A DNA stretch of 64,000 nucleotides from Pseudomonas putida (GTDB lineage Bacteria; Pseudomonadota; Gammaproteobacteria; Pseudomonadales; Pseudomonadaceae): assembly GCF_028682635.1 (NCBI RefSeq), contig NZ_JANHLK010000012.1, positions 1 through 64,000 of the forward strand, in the 5' to 3' direction. The notes beneath the pieces are model-generated. The model saw nothing but the letters and a program-made list of their open reading frames with translations, searched no databases and was not told where the DNA came from. This document shows, piece by piece, positions 37,005 through 45,462 of this stretch. How positions within the stretch are numbered: the stretch's first letter is position 1; every line of letters begins with the position of its first letter. The position numbers were made by a program, and so were the translations under genes.

Positions 37005-37024
37005 GTTGTACGACAACCTACAAC
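37005..37024 (+). promoter_or_regulatory. Operator-like dyad over the MFS gene start site
   Basis: GTTGTA-N8-TACAAC lies 8 bases after the -10 box, covering the expected +1. The TTGTA/TACAA halves recall GntR-family operators of sugar-acid genes. Repression by an unlinked regulator is inferred. Confidence 0.55.
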
Positions 37025-37069
37025 AAATGCGACACCCACAATAAATCCAAGAAAAATGACGGTGATGTG

Positions 37070-38371
37070 ATGAAAGTCAAAGGCATCCGCTGGTGGATGG
37101 TCGGTCTGGTAACTGCCGGTCTGATCGTCAACTACCTCGCTCGCAATACCCTGTCAGTGGCCGCCCCGACCCTGATGAGCGAAATGAACATTACCACCGA
37201 GCAGTACTCACACATCGTGGTCGCCTGGCAGGTCTGCTATGCGCTGATGCAACCGGTAGCCGGCTACATCATCGATGCCATCGGCACCAAAATGGGCTTC
37301 GCGATCTTTGCCTTCGCCTGGTCGATTGCCTGCGCGCTGGCTGCATTGGCGAGTGGCTGGCAGGGCCTGGCATTCGTTCGTGGCCTGCTCGGGCTGACGG
37401 AAGCGGCAGGCTTGCCGGCGGCCGTGAAAGCCACCACCGAATGGTTTCCGGCCAAGGAGCGTTCGGTAGCCATTGGCTGGTTCAACATCGGTTCATCGAT
37501 CGGCGCACTGCTGGCGCCGCCCTTGGTGGTCTGGGCGATCCTGCACAGTGGCTGGGAACTGGCGTTCCTGATCGTCGGGGGCCTGGGCGTACTCTGGAGC
37601 TTGCTGTGGGTGCTCCTCTACAAACATCCCCGGGACCAGAAACGCCTGGGCGATGAAGAGCGCGCCTACATCCTCAGCGGCCAGGAAGACCACTTCAAGG
37701 AACCGGCGACGAAAAAGGGCAGTTGGAAGAAAATCATCGGCAGCCGTAACTTCTACGCCATCGCCAGCGCGCGGATCCTTTCCGAGCCGGCCTGGCAGAC
37801 TTTCAATGCTTGGATTCCGTTGTACCTGATGACCGAACGGCACATGAACATCAAGGAGATCGCGATGTTCGCCTGGCTGCCGTTCCTCGCCGCCGACCTG
37901 GGCTGCGTGCTCGGTGGCTACCTGAGCCCGTTCTTCCACAAGCACTGCAAAGTGTCGCTGTTCACCTCGCGCAAAATGGTCCTGCTGTTCGGTGCCTCGT
38001 GCATGATCGGCCCGGCGTGCATCGGCCTGGTCGCCAGCCCGTACACGGCGATTGCGCTGCTGTGCATCGGCGGTTTCGCCCACCAGACCTTGTCAGGTGC
38101 GTTGTACGCGATCACCTCTGACTCGTTCGGCAAAAACGAAGTGGCCACGGCCACAGGCATGGGCGGCATGTTCGGCTACCTCGGCGCGGCCGCTTTCACT
38201 CTGGTGTTCGGCGTGATGGTGACCAAGATCGGCTACAACCCGCTGTTCGTGACTTTGGCGATTTTCGACATCGTCGCGGCGTTCATCGTCTGGACCGTTG
38301 CCCGGGAACTCAAGCCTCAGCAGGCAGCTCCGGGCCCTGAAGCCGGTCAGACGCTGCAACCGGCCAGCTAA
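37070..38371 (+). CDS. MFS transporter, hexuronate/anion:cation symporter type (ExuT/GudP-like)
   Basis: 433 residues with 12 predicted membrane helices. IVNYLARNTLSVAAPTLMSE at the first helix and RGLLGLTEAAGLPAAVKATT near helix 4-5 are typical of the anion:cation symporter family that imports sugar acids such as galacturonate, glucarate or galactonate. The Met at 37070 is used because the family N-terminus begins MKVKGIRWWMVGLV; the upstream frame crosses the promoter. It stands alone without catabolic genes. Confidence 0.9.
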   Translation: MKVKGIRWWMVGLVTAGLIVNYLARNTLSVAAPTLMSEMNITTEQYSHIVVAWQVCYALMQPVAGYIIDAIGTKMGFAIFAFAWSIACALAALASGWQGLAFVRGLLGLTEAAGLPAAVKATTEWFPAKERSVAIGWFNIGSSIGALLAPPLVVWAILHSGWELAFLIVGGLGVLWSLLWVLLYKHPRDQKRLGDEERAYILSGQEDHFKEPATKKGSWKKIIGSRNFYAIASARILSEPAWQTFNAWIPLYLMTERHMNIKEIAMFAWLPFLAADLGCVLGGYLSPFFHKHCKVSLFTSRKMVLLFGASCMIGPACIGLVASPYTAIALLCIGGFAHQTLSGALYAITSDSFGKNEVATATGMGGMFGYLGAAAFTLVFGVMVTKIGYNPLFVTLAIFDIVAAFIVWTVARELKPQQAAPGPEAGQTLQPAS

Positions 38372-38383
38372 AACGCAAAACCT

Positions 38384-38470
38384 GTGGGAGCGGGCTTGCT
38401 CGCGAATGCGATATGTCATCTGATTAATTGTTGACTGACACGACGCCTTCGCGAGCAAGCCCGCTCCCAC
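38384..38470. repeat. REPIN between the MFS gene and GST
   Basis: GTGGGAGCGGGCTTGCTCGC and its complement, GTG ends outward; near-identical to the 21.98 kb copy. Confidence 0.85.
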
Positions 38471-38539
38471 ATGGCTCATCTTGAACCCACGCATCAACGC
38501 GCTATGCTGCCCGACACCTCCTCTGACCGAGACGTCGCC

Positions 38540-39169
38540 ATGTCCACCCCGAGCATGACCCTCTACTACAACCCCCTCTCCCCCTTCGTGCGCAAAGTCA
38601 TGGTGCTCCTGCACGAAACCGGTCAACAGGACCGCGTTGCCCTGCAGAACTGCGTACTCACGCCGGTCGACCCGGACCAGACCCTGATCGACGACAACCC
38701 CCTGAGCAAGATCCCCGCCCTGCGCCTGGCCGACGGCAGCGTCATCCACGACAGCCGGGTGATCCTCGATTACCTGGACCACCAGCACGTCGGCAACCCG
38801 CTGATCCCCCGCGAAGGCTCGGCCCGCTGGCGGCGCCTGACCCTCGCCTCCATGGCCGACGGGATCATGGACGCCGCGGTACTCGTACGCTACGAAGTCG
38901 CCCTGCGCGCCCCGGAAAAACACTGGGACCAATGGCTCGACGGCCAGCGCGACAAAATTCGCCGTACTTTAGCTTTGCTGGAGAAGGATGCGATTGCCGA
39001 GCTGACCAGCCATTTCGACGTAGCGGCGATCAGCGTGGCGTGTGCGTTGGGTTATGTGGATCTGCGCCATCCCGACCTGGAGTGGCGTGAAGCGAATCCG
39101 CAGTTGGCGGCGTGGTATTTCGAGGTGAGTCAGCGGCCTTCGATGCTGGCGACGATGCCCAAGGTTTAG
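38540..39169 (+). CDS. Glutathione S-transferase family protein
   Basis: 209 residues. Thioredoxin-like N-terminal domain (YYNPLSPFVRKVMVLLHETG; Ser in the active-site loop) with NPLSKIPALRLADGSVIHDS for glutathione contact, and an all-helical C-terminal domain. Substrate unknown. It is followed by a mini-Rhs gene, and a deleted remnant of the same GST sequence lies beyond that gene at 40081-40142. Confidence 0.92.
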   Translation: MSTPSMTLYYNPLSPFVRKVMVLLHETGQQDRVALQNCVLTPVDPDQTLIDDNPLSKIPALRLADGSVIHDSRVILDYLDHQHVGNPLIPREGSARWRRLTLASMADGIMDAAVLVRYEVALRAPEKHWDQWLDGQRDKIRRTLALLEKDAIAELTSHFDVAAISVACALGYVDLRHPDLEWREANPQLAAWYFEVSQRPSMLATMPKV

Positions 39170-39211
39170 CACTTCGCTGGTTGAAGTGACGTTTGATGCT
39201 GCGCAACGACC

Positions 39212-39227
39212 CTATCAGTTCTGCTAG
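39212..39227 (+). promoter_or_regulatory. Conserved dyad upstream of mini-Rhs gene 1
   Basis: CTATCAG-TT-CTGCTAG, a 7-bp inverted repeat with one mismatch. An almost identical element (24 of 26 bases over the extended block) stands at exactly the same distance, 69 bases from arm end to ATG, before mini-Rhs gene 2. Confidence 0.6.
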
Positions 39228-39295
39228 TAGGCAAAAAATGAAAAAAATCCGATGCTGAAGGTCCGACTTTATGAACCGTACCTGGAGCTCGGTCA

Positions 39296-40024
39296 ATGCC
39301 TATACATTCCAGTAAAACAGTCCTGCTCGCGACCGATCAACAGCGCTCGGTCCTAAATGCCCTCGACGCGAATAGGCCTCACCCCATCGCCTACTCACCC
39401 TACGGCCATCGGCCGGCAAAAAAAGGCTTGCTCAGTTTGCTCGGGTTCAACGGCGAACGTCCTGACCCGCTGACCGGGCACTATCATTTGGGCAATGGGT
39501 ATCGGCTGTTCAATACGGTGTTGATGCGGTTTAACAAACCGGACAGTTCGAGTCCATTTGAAGAAGGAGGAGTGAATGCCTACTCGTATTGCGAGGGTAA
39601 CCCGATAGGCCGGTGCGACCCGACTGGACATTCATTTTTGTCGATGATCAGGAAAATGGTCACGTTTGTGACACCTGCCCATCCGGCTGCAACGCTCAAG
39701 CTCACGGCATCAACCGCTGCGGCGGTAGTAGGCGCCGCCGGGTTTATGGTAGAGGCTGACGATGAAACGGCAAACACCGCACTTCTACTTGGGTCAAGTT
39801 TTCTTTTAGGCGCTGGATTAGGAGGGATGTACCGATTCCGTCCTTCCAGGACTCCTCGACTGGCATCGACACCTAATACCGTTACCAGGGGAAATGTTGA
39901 GATGGGTCCTCTGAGAAGCTCTCCTGCCGATCCCCCCACGATCCAGCAGTTCATTCCTCGCGCTAGAATCCCTGGAATTGGCAGCCCCACCAACGCCGCC
40001 AACCTAAATATAAGAACCACCTGA
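39296..40024 (+). CDS. Mini-Rhs orphan 1 (RHS repeat-associated core protein)
   Basis: 242 residues. Residues 1-116 hold only the last piece of an Rhs protein: LLATDQQRSVLN, HPIAYSPYGHRP, DPLTGHYHLGNGYR, LMRFNKPDS and the terminal YCEGNPIGRCDPTGH motif that precedes the variable tip in Rhs toxins. The beta-cocoon repeats are absent. The tail (117-242) has two Ala/Gly/Leu-rich hydrophobic stretches and no recognised domain. GGAG lies 8 bases before the ATG. No immunity-like ORF follows. Function unknown. Confidence 0.85.
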   Translation: MPIHSSKTVLLATDQQRSVLNALDANRPHPIAYSPYGHRPAKKGLLSLLGFNGERPDPLTGHYHLGNGYRLFNTVLMRFNKPDSSSPFEEGGVNAYSYCEGNPIGRCDPTGHSFLSMIRKMVTFVTPAHPAATLKLTASTAAAVVGAAGFMVEADDETANTALLLGSSFLLGAGLGGMYRFRPSRTPRLASTPNTVTRGNVEMGPLRSSPADPPTIQQFIPRARIPGIGSPTNAANLNIRTT

Positions 40025-40028
40025 ACAA

Positions 40029-40077
40029 GTAAAAAGGGAAAAAAGGGCACAGATTTATTTAAAAAGGAATGTGCCCT
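40029..40077 (-). terminator. Terminator for the cre genes (minus strand)
   Basis: AGGGCACA/TGTGCCCT (40044-40051 with 40070-40077) form a perfect 8-bp stem. On the minus strand it is followed by a long T-rich tract. It lies about 200 bases after the creD stop and just past the mini-Rhs stop. Confidence 0.65.
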
Positions 40078-40080
40078 CCA

Positions 40081-40142
40081 ACCGAGACGTCGCCCTGTCC
40101 GACGGGATCATGGACGCAGCGGCGTTGATCCGTTACAAAGTC
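40081..40142 (+). pseudogene. Deleted remnant of a glutathione S-transferase gene
   Basis: 40081-40100 matches 38526-38545 (the GST start region) at 19 of 20 bases; the next ~42 bases (40101-40142) match 38858-38899 inside the same gene, including GACGGGATCATGGACGC. About 300 bases of GST are missing between them. The frame reads SDGIMDAAALIRYKV, against ADGIMDAAVLVRYEV in the intact gene. It is a scar, not a functional gene. Confidence 0.75.
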
Positions 40143-40279
40143 TGGTTTTTGGCCGACCGGACCGGGCTTTCCACGAGCAAGTCGAACGCACCACACCGGA
40201 TCAACCGGAAACAACCCGAAAATCAGCGTCGCCAGCACCTCCCCTTCCCGCTGATCTTCCCGCAACCCCAGCGACCGAC

Positions 40280-41650
40280 TCATTCCATCGCTCCAATATC
40301 GAACGCCAACGGCTTGGCCGCTTTCTGTCCGACCCCATACCAATCCAGTTTGCGGGTCAGCACCATGAACACCCCGAGCAAGCCGAACAGCAACAACGAC
40401 CCCATCAACAGCGCGTAATCCTCGGCACTCAACAAGCCATAAAGCAGGCCGTACAAAGCCGCCAGCCCCACCGAAAAACTCAAGCCGTGACGCACGCTGC
40501 GCAGCACGTGGCAGACATAAAAACCAATCAACAATACACATCCGCTGGCCGACAATAGATACGCCAAGGCAAAGCCAATGTGTTCGGACAGCGACAACAA
40601 AAGCAGATAAAAGAACGCTAGCGCCACGCCCACCAAAGCGTATTGCACCGGGTGCACCGCCAGGCTTTTAAGCACTTCAAAAAGGAAGAAACCGGCGAAC
40701 GTCAGGACGATGAACAACAGTGCGTATTTGATCGCGCGGTCGCTTTTCAGGTATTGGTCCACCGGGTCGACGAAGCTCACGCCAAAGCTGCGACCGGACA
40801 ACGCCTCGCAAGCACCACGGGGCACGCAGCTGTTGAGGATCTCTTGCAGATTGGTGGAAAAAAACGAAGTCTGCCAATTGGCGGTGAAGCCTTGATCGGT
40901 GATTTCGCGCTGGGCTGGCAGGTAGTTGCCGATGAAACTGGGATGCGGCCAGTTGGCGCTCAGCGAGACCTTGCTGGTCTTGCCCACCGGCAGGACCTGA
41001 AACTGGCCGGTGCCTTGCAGCTTCAGGTCGAAACCGAAGGCCAGCTCTGTGTTTTGCCTCGCGTCCAACGCCGGCAACATCACATGGACGCCCTCCCCCA
41101 GCCAGCCGACCTGACTACCCGGAACGAAGTCCAGACGCTGGCCGTTGAGCTCGAGTTTCAAGGCATTCTCGATGCCGCGAATGTCGCTGATGCCGACCGC
41201 CAGGAATGGCCGATCGAACTGGTAATCAGCGAAATCTTCCTGGATACCCAGCTGCGCCGGCAGTGAAAAATGGCCGCTGATGCGGTTGTCGGCATGGAAC
41301 AGCCGCGCCTGGTAAATGCCTCGGGAACGCAGTTCGGTCTGGACCTGGCCGTCGAGTTCGAAGCGCTCCGGGAGGAAGTACAAACGACCGCGCTCTTCAC
41401 CAATGTCCTGATAGCGATCGTTGGTTTTTTCGTGGGTCTTCCAGGTGCGCACGACTTTGCGATAGGGCACCACCAACAACGGCCCGCTCAATTGCTGGCT
41501 GTAACTGGCGCTGCGGGCGATGTCTTCAAGCACGCCGTCGCGCAGTTGCTGGCGGTCCTGGATGACGCCGTTGATCATCAGCAACGGGATCAGCAATAAC
41601 ACAATCAGCAGGGCAATCGCCCCGAGTTTCAAGGTCAGGCTTCGGTTCAT
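40280..41650 (-). CDS. creD: CreD inner-membrane protein
   Basis: 456 residues. One N-terminal helix, a large periplasmic domain (about 30-305) and five or six C-terminal helices, the usual CreD layout. It is the main CreBC-controlled gene in Enterobacteria, Aeromonas and Pseudomonas, linked to envelope integrity and beta-lactam response; biochemical activity is unknown. It follows creC with a 72-base gap that carries a Cre-tag-like repeat. Confidence 0.93.
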   Translation of the reverse strand: MNRSLTLKLGAIALLIVLLLIPLLMINGVIQDRQQLRDGVLEDIARSASYSQQLSGPLLVVPYRKVVRTWKTHEKTNDRYQDIGEERGRLYFLPERFELDGQVQTELRSRGIYQARLFHADNRISGHFSLPAQLGIQEDFADYQFDRPFLAVGISDIRGIENALKLELNGQRLDFVPGSQVGWLGEGVHVMLPALDARQNTELAFGFDLKLQGTGQFQVLPVGKTSKVSLSANWPHPSFIGNYLPAQREITDQGFTANWQTSFFSTNLQEILNSCVPRGACEALSGRSFGVSFVDPVDQYLKSDRAIKYALLFIVLTFAGFFLFEVLKSLAVHPVQYALVGVALAFFYLLLLSLSEHIGFALAYLLSASGCVLLIGFYVCHVLRSVRHGLSFSVGLAALYGLLYGLLSAEDYALLMGSLLLFGLLGVFMVLTRKLDWYGVGQKAAKPLAFDIGAME

Positions 41651-41715
41651 GGGACTCTCCCTGTTTTGATAAGGCAGAGTCTGGACGGGCTGTGTGGGGG
41701 CTTTATGGGGGGAAT

Positions 41716-41731
41716 GTGGAGATTATGTGGA
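41716..41731 (-). promoter_or_regulatory. Cre-tag-like direct repeat upstream of creD
   Basis: Minus-strand TCCAC-N6-TCCAC has the spacing of the CreB-binding Cre-tag (TTCAC-N6-TTCAC), with one change per half. It overlaps the creC TAA and lies about 65 bases before creD. Confidence 0.55.
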
Positions 41732-43165
41732 GACTGCGACTTGGTCTAAAGGCAGGAGCAAACTGACTTCAACGCCAGCCTCAACGTTGCCGATGCTCAT
41801 CACCCCACCATGCAACTTCACCACTTCTTCCACGAAATTCAGCCCAAGCCCGGTGCTTTTTCGCCCGGTATCCGGTCGTGGCAGCGAGTAGAAACGCTCG
41901 TTCAGGCGCGGCAATGCATAGTCCGGAATCGCTTCGCCCTGGTTGAAGAGCTTGAATTCGATCTGCTCGCCCATTCGCTCGGCGGTGAATCGCATCACGC
42001 CCTGAGCAGGGGTGAAATCCAGCGCATTTTCCAGCAGGTTGCCCAGCGCCTGCCGCAACAAAAACGGCTCCCCCCTTAGCATCAGGTCCGCCGCAATCAT
42101 CTGTGACACGCGCAACTGCCTGCCTTCGATCCGCGCAGACTGGGCATCAATCAGTTCGACCACCAACGCCGCCAGTGGCACCTCGACACGCGCCTCAAGC
42201 CCCTGACGCTGTTCAACTTGCGCCAGGTTCAACAGCCGCTCGATCAACTGTTGCATGCGCGTACTTTCACTGTCGATGTTGCCGACAAAACGCTGCCGTT
42301 GAGCCAATGGCATCTCGCCCTGCAGCAGTTCCGCCGCGCCGCGAATCGCCGCCAGCGGGCTCTTCAATTCGTGGGTCAATGTGTGCACGTAACGCTCGAC
42401 GTAGGCCCGGCCCTCGAGCTGCGTGCGCATCTGTTCTACGGCCGTCGCCAATTGCTCCAGCTCGCCACCGCGATAGTGGGGCACCTCGATCCGCCGGCCT
42501 TCGCTCACTGCTTGCGCATAAGCGGTCAAGCGCCGCAGCGACCGACTCAACCACCAGGACAACAGCGCACCGAACAGCAGGCCGAGGCCGATCAGGCCGG
42601 CGCCATAACCCAGCAATCGTCGCTCGGTGCGATCCACATAAGGCTGCAACGAGCTGTTGGGCTTTGCCACAGTGACCACGCCGATGATCCGGCCGTTATC
42701 GCGAATCGGCGCGCCGACGTGCATCACCGACGAGCTCGCATCATTGGGGTCACTGCGGGTCGAGCGGGCGCCATATTCGCCGCGCAGGATCAGGTAAACG
42801 TCGTTCCAGCGCGAGTAATCCTGACCGACCGCTGTGCCGCTGGAATCCAGTACCACGATGCCGTTGGCGTCAGTGACGTAGATGCGGTGGTTGACCTGGT
42901 TTTTTGGCAAACCCCAGATGTTCGCCGCCGGTTGCCGCTCGCCGTAGGCCTTGAGCAGTTCCGGCCAGCGGCTCTGGTTGAGGGTGCCGGCCTTGAAGTC
43001 ATCGCGCAGGATTTCCGCCATCAGGTTGGCGGTGTCGACCAGGGTTTCTTCCGTGGACTGGCGCACCCCGGGACGAATTTCTTCCATCACGGTGTTGAGC
43101 ACGAAGTAGCCGGTCAAGCCGACGAACAGCACATAGACCAGGAAAATCCGTAACCCCAATGGCAT
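41723..43165 (-). CDS. creC: Two-component sensor kinase CreC
   Basis: 480 residues. Two membrane helices flank a periplasmic sensor domain (about 30-185); then HAMP, dimerisation domain with the phospho-His in HELKSPLAAIRGAAEL, and an ATPase domain with TGLGLNFVEEVV. CreC responds to envelope or metabolic cues and phosphorylates CreB. The start shares one base with the creB stop (TGATG). Confidence 0.94.
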   Translation of the reverse strand: MPLGLRIFLVYVLFVGLTGYFVLNTVMEEIRPGVRQSTEETLVDTANLMAEILRDDFKAGTLNQSRWPELLKAYGERQPAANIWGLPKNQVNHRIYVTDANGIVVLDSSGTAVGQDYSRWNDVYLILRGEYGARSTRSDPNDASSSVMHVGAPIRDNGRIIGVVTVAKPNSSLQPYVDRTERRLLGYGAGLIGLGLLFGALLSWWLSRSLRRLTAYAQAVSEGRRIEVPHYRGGELEQLATAVEQMRTQLEGRAYVERYVHTLTHELKSPLAAIRGAAELLQGEMPLAQRQRFVGNIDSESTRMQQLIERLLNLAQVEQRQGLEARVEVPLAALVVELIDAQSARIEGRQLRVSQMIAADLMLRGEPFLLRQALGNLLENALDFTPAQGVMRFTAERMGEQIEFKLFNQGEAIPDYALPRLNERFYSLPRPDTGRKSTGLGLNFVEEVVKLHGGVMSIGNVEAGVEVSLLLPLDQVAVST

Positions 43166-43845
43166 CAGCTGTGTCCCGGGCTGTAGCTGTATCCGAGGCC
43201 GCGATGGGTCTGAATCGGCTCTGCATCGGCCTTAATCGATCGCAACTTGGCGCGCACGCTCTTGATGTGGCTGTCGATGCTGCGCTCGTAGCCGGCATCG
43301 GCGGCCACGCCCAAGGCATCGAGCAATAGCTCGCGGCTGAACACGCGCTCGGGTTGCTCCAGCAGGCATTGCAGCAAACGGAATTCGTGTCGGGTCAGGC
43401 TCAGTGGCTGACCGCGATAACTGATCTGTATACGCTCGTAATCGATGCGGAACAGTGTTGGCGCGATTTCAGTCAGGTTTTTGGGTGCCATGCGCTTGAG
43501 AATCGCCCGGACCCGCGCCGCCACTTCACGGGGGCTGAACGGCTTGACCACGTAATCGTCGGCACCAATCTCCAGGCCTACGACACGGTCGATTTCGCTG
43601 TCGCGGGCGCTGAGAAACATCACCGGTACATCGCTGAAACGTCGCAACGCCTTGCAGGTTTCGAAGCCGCTGATGTCCGGCAGACCGATGTCGAGGATGA
43701 TCAGGTCCGCCGGGGTCTGCCGCTGATGCTCAAGCGCCGCCGCGCCAAGTGTCAGCCACGTGGTGGTGAACCCCTCGCCCTGCAAGGCGAAAATCAGGGT
43801 GTCGGCAATCGCCGCTTCGTCTTCGACAATCAGGATATGGGGCAT
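43165..43845 (-). CDS. creB: Two-component response regulator CreB
   Basis: 226 residues. Receiver domain with phospho-acceptor Asp52 in LDIGLPD and Lys in VVKPFSPRE, followed by an OmpR-type winged helix (TRHEFRLLQCLLEQPE, RSIDSHIKSVRAKL). It activates creD and, in Pseudomonas and Aeromonas, beta-lactam tolerance genes. The Met at 43845 gives MPHILIVEDE; the TTG extension to 43887 is not conserved. It follows the retropepsin-like gene by 59 bases on the same strand. Confidence 0.95.
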   Translation of the reverse strand: MPHILIVEDEAAIADTLIFALQGEGFTTTWLTLGAAALEHQRQTPADLIILDIGLPDISGFETCKALRRFSDVPVMFLSARDSEIDRVVGLEIGADDYVVKPFSPREVAARVRAILKRMAPKNLTEIAPTLFRIDYERIQISYRGQPLSLTRHEFRLLQCLLEQPERVFSRELLLDALGVAADAGYERSIDSHIKSVRAKLRSIKADAEPIQTHRGLGYSYSPGHS

Positions 43846-43904
43846 GGCGTCCGAGCCTGGCGGTTGAGTGGTCGAACGGTGCCCCAAGCCTTACACCCCG
43901 TCAA

Positions 43905-44408
43905 TCAGCAATCGGGCTTGTCCGCCGTAAACCGTCGCGCCGGATTCACGGCCGCACCAAACTCTCGCAAGGCCTTGGCACCAATCAACAGCGGGTAATT
44001 GAAACTGCTACGGTCGGTGAGGTTAACCTCGACCGTTCGCTTGACGTTGCCCAGGCACAACTCCAAATCCACCACCGGACGCTTGGTCGGCGCGGCCACA
44101 TCTTCATCCTCGTCCTCTTCTGAACGGGTCTTGATCTTGCTGATGCGCGCGACCTTATGTTCATAGACCTTGTTGCTCGCACCCTTGGTCGCCAGGCGGA
44201 ATCGCACCCAGTCTTCACCATCACGAGTGAAGGTCTCGATGTCCTTGGCCGAAAGCGATGCGGTCAGTGCGCCGGTGTCCATTTTAGCCTTGAGCACTTC
44301 ACCACCGATTTCCGGCAGCGAGATGTATTCGTAGCGCCCGTACAGAGTCGGCTCGGCGGCCATGACCGGCAGTGCGAGGAGTGAAAGCAATGCAAGAAGG
44401 GATTTCAC
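43905..44408 (-). CDS. Exported retropepsin-like protein (RimB/ATP-dependent zinc protease family)
   Basis: 167 residues. The GTG start at 44408 follows AAGGA and opens a clear signal peptide (KSLLALLSLLALPVMAAEP). The mature part is one retropepsin-like half with MDTGALTASLSA (catalytic-type DTG) and the second conserved block LIGAKALREFGAAVNP. Family members are often annotated as zinc proteases without evidence; the fold is aspartic. It precedes creB on the same strand and may be co-transcribed. Confidence 0.85.
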   Translation of the reverse strand: MKSLLALLSLLALPVMAAEPTLYGRYEYISLPEIGGEVLKAKMDTGALTASLSAKDIETFTRDGEDWVRFRLATKGASNKVYEHKVARISKIKTRSEEDEDEDVAAPTKRPVVDLELCLGNVKRTVEVNLTDRSSFNYPLLIGAKALREFGAAVNPARRFTADKPDC

Positions 44409-44573
44409 GTACTGGGAGTCCTTGAGGAGTTGGCAGCGCAATTTTAGACCGTTGTTGAGCTGATCGTTCCCACAAGGGTAACGGTCCGGAGGTGAAACAT
44501 TCGTCAGCGCCGATTTGGCCTGTCGTCCGAAGCTGCTTATCATGGCGCGCCCTAACGCTTCCAAGAGTCATTT

Positions 44574-45461
44574 ATGCGCCGCCTGCTCACCGGCTGTTTC
44601 GTCACATTGCTGCTGTTGCTCAACACGCTGGTCCTGATCGGACCTTTGATGGTGTTCGCCTTGCTCAAACTGGTCCTGCCCGGGCGTTTTCGCGATTACG
44701 CGTCCTCGGTGGTGATGTGGATTGCCGAGACCTGGTCGGAAATCGACAAGCTGATCTTTCGCCTGTGCATCCCCACCCAATGGGATATTCGCGGCGGTGA
44801 CGATCTGCGTCGCGACACTTCCTATCTGGTGATCAGCAATCACCAGTCCTGGGTCGATATCCCGGCGCTGATCCAGACGCTGAATCGACGCACGCCGTTC
44901 TTCAAGTTCTTCCTCAAGAAAGAACTGATCTGGGTGCCGTTCCTGGGCCTGGCCTGGTGGGCGCTGGATTACCCGTTCATGAAGCGCTACAGCAAGGCGT
45001 TCCTGGCGAAGAACCCGGAGTTGGCCGGCAAGGATCTGGAGATCACCCGACAAGCCTGCGAGCTGTTCAAGCGGCAACCGGTGACCGTGGTCAATTATCT
45101 GGAAGGCACGCGTTTTACCGCCGCCAAAAGTGCCCATCAGCAGTCGCCCTTCACCCACCTGCTCAAGCCCAAGGCCGGTGGCGTGGCGTTTGTACTGGCG
45201 GCGATGGGTGAACAGCTGGATGCGATTCTCGACGTGACCGTGGTGTATCCGCAGCCGGCCATTCCGGGGTTCTGGGACTTGATCAGCGGCAACGTGCCGC
45301 GGGTGATCATCGACATCAAGACCCGCGAGCTCGACCCGGCGTTGTGGCAGGGCGATTACGAAAACGATCCGCTGTTTCGTGAGAAGGTCCAGAACTGGGT
45401 CAACCAGCTCTGGATCGAGAAGGACCGGCGTATCGACGAGTTGCGCGCCGAAAGCCGCTGA
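44574..45461 (+). CDS. PlsC-like 1-acyl-glycerol-3-phosphate acyltransferase family (YihG-type)
   Basis: 295 residues. An N-terminal membrane helix pair (about 5-40) precedes an acyltransferase core with the catalytic NHQSWVD (HX4D) motif, the FFKFFLKKELIWVPFLG segment and the EGTR motif. Members transfer acyl chains to lysophospholipids at the inner membrane; YihG relatives tune fatty-acid composition. It converges on the DUF2780 gene, with one base between the stops. Confidence 0.9.
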   Translation: MRRLLTGCFVTLLLLLNTLVLIGPLMVFALLKLVLPGRFRDYASSVVMWIAETWSEIDKLIFRLCIPTQWDIRGGDDLRRDTSYLVISNHQSWVDIPALIQTLNRRTPFFKFFLKKELIWVPFLGLAWWALDYPFMKRYSKAFLAKNPELAGKDLEITRQACELFKRQPVTVVNYLEGTRFTAAKSAHQQSPFTHLLKPKAGGVAFVLAAMGEQLDAILDVTVVYPQPAIPGFWDLISGNVPRVIIDIKTRELDPALWQGDYENDPLFREKVQNWVNQLWIEKDRRIDELRAESR

Positions 45462-45462
45462 A

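Noticed and set aside
40059..40541. A 160-codon minus-strand frame across the creD 3' end.
   Set aside because: It overlaps creD in another frame, has no family resemblance, and includes the GST scar and terminator hairpin.
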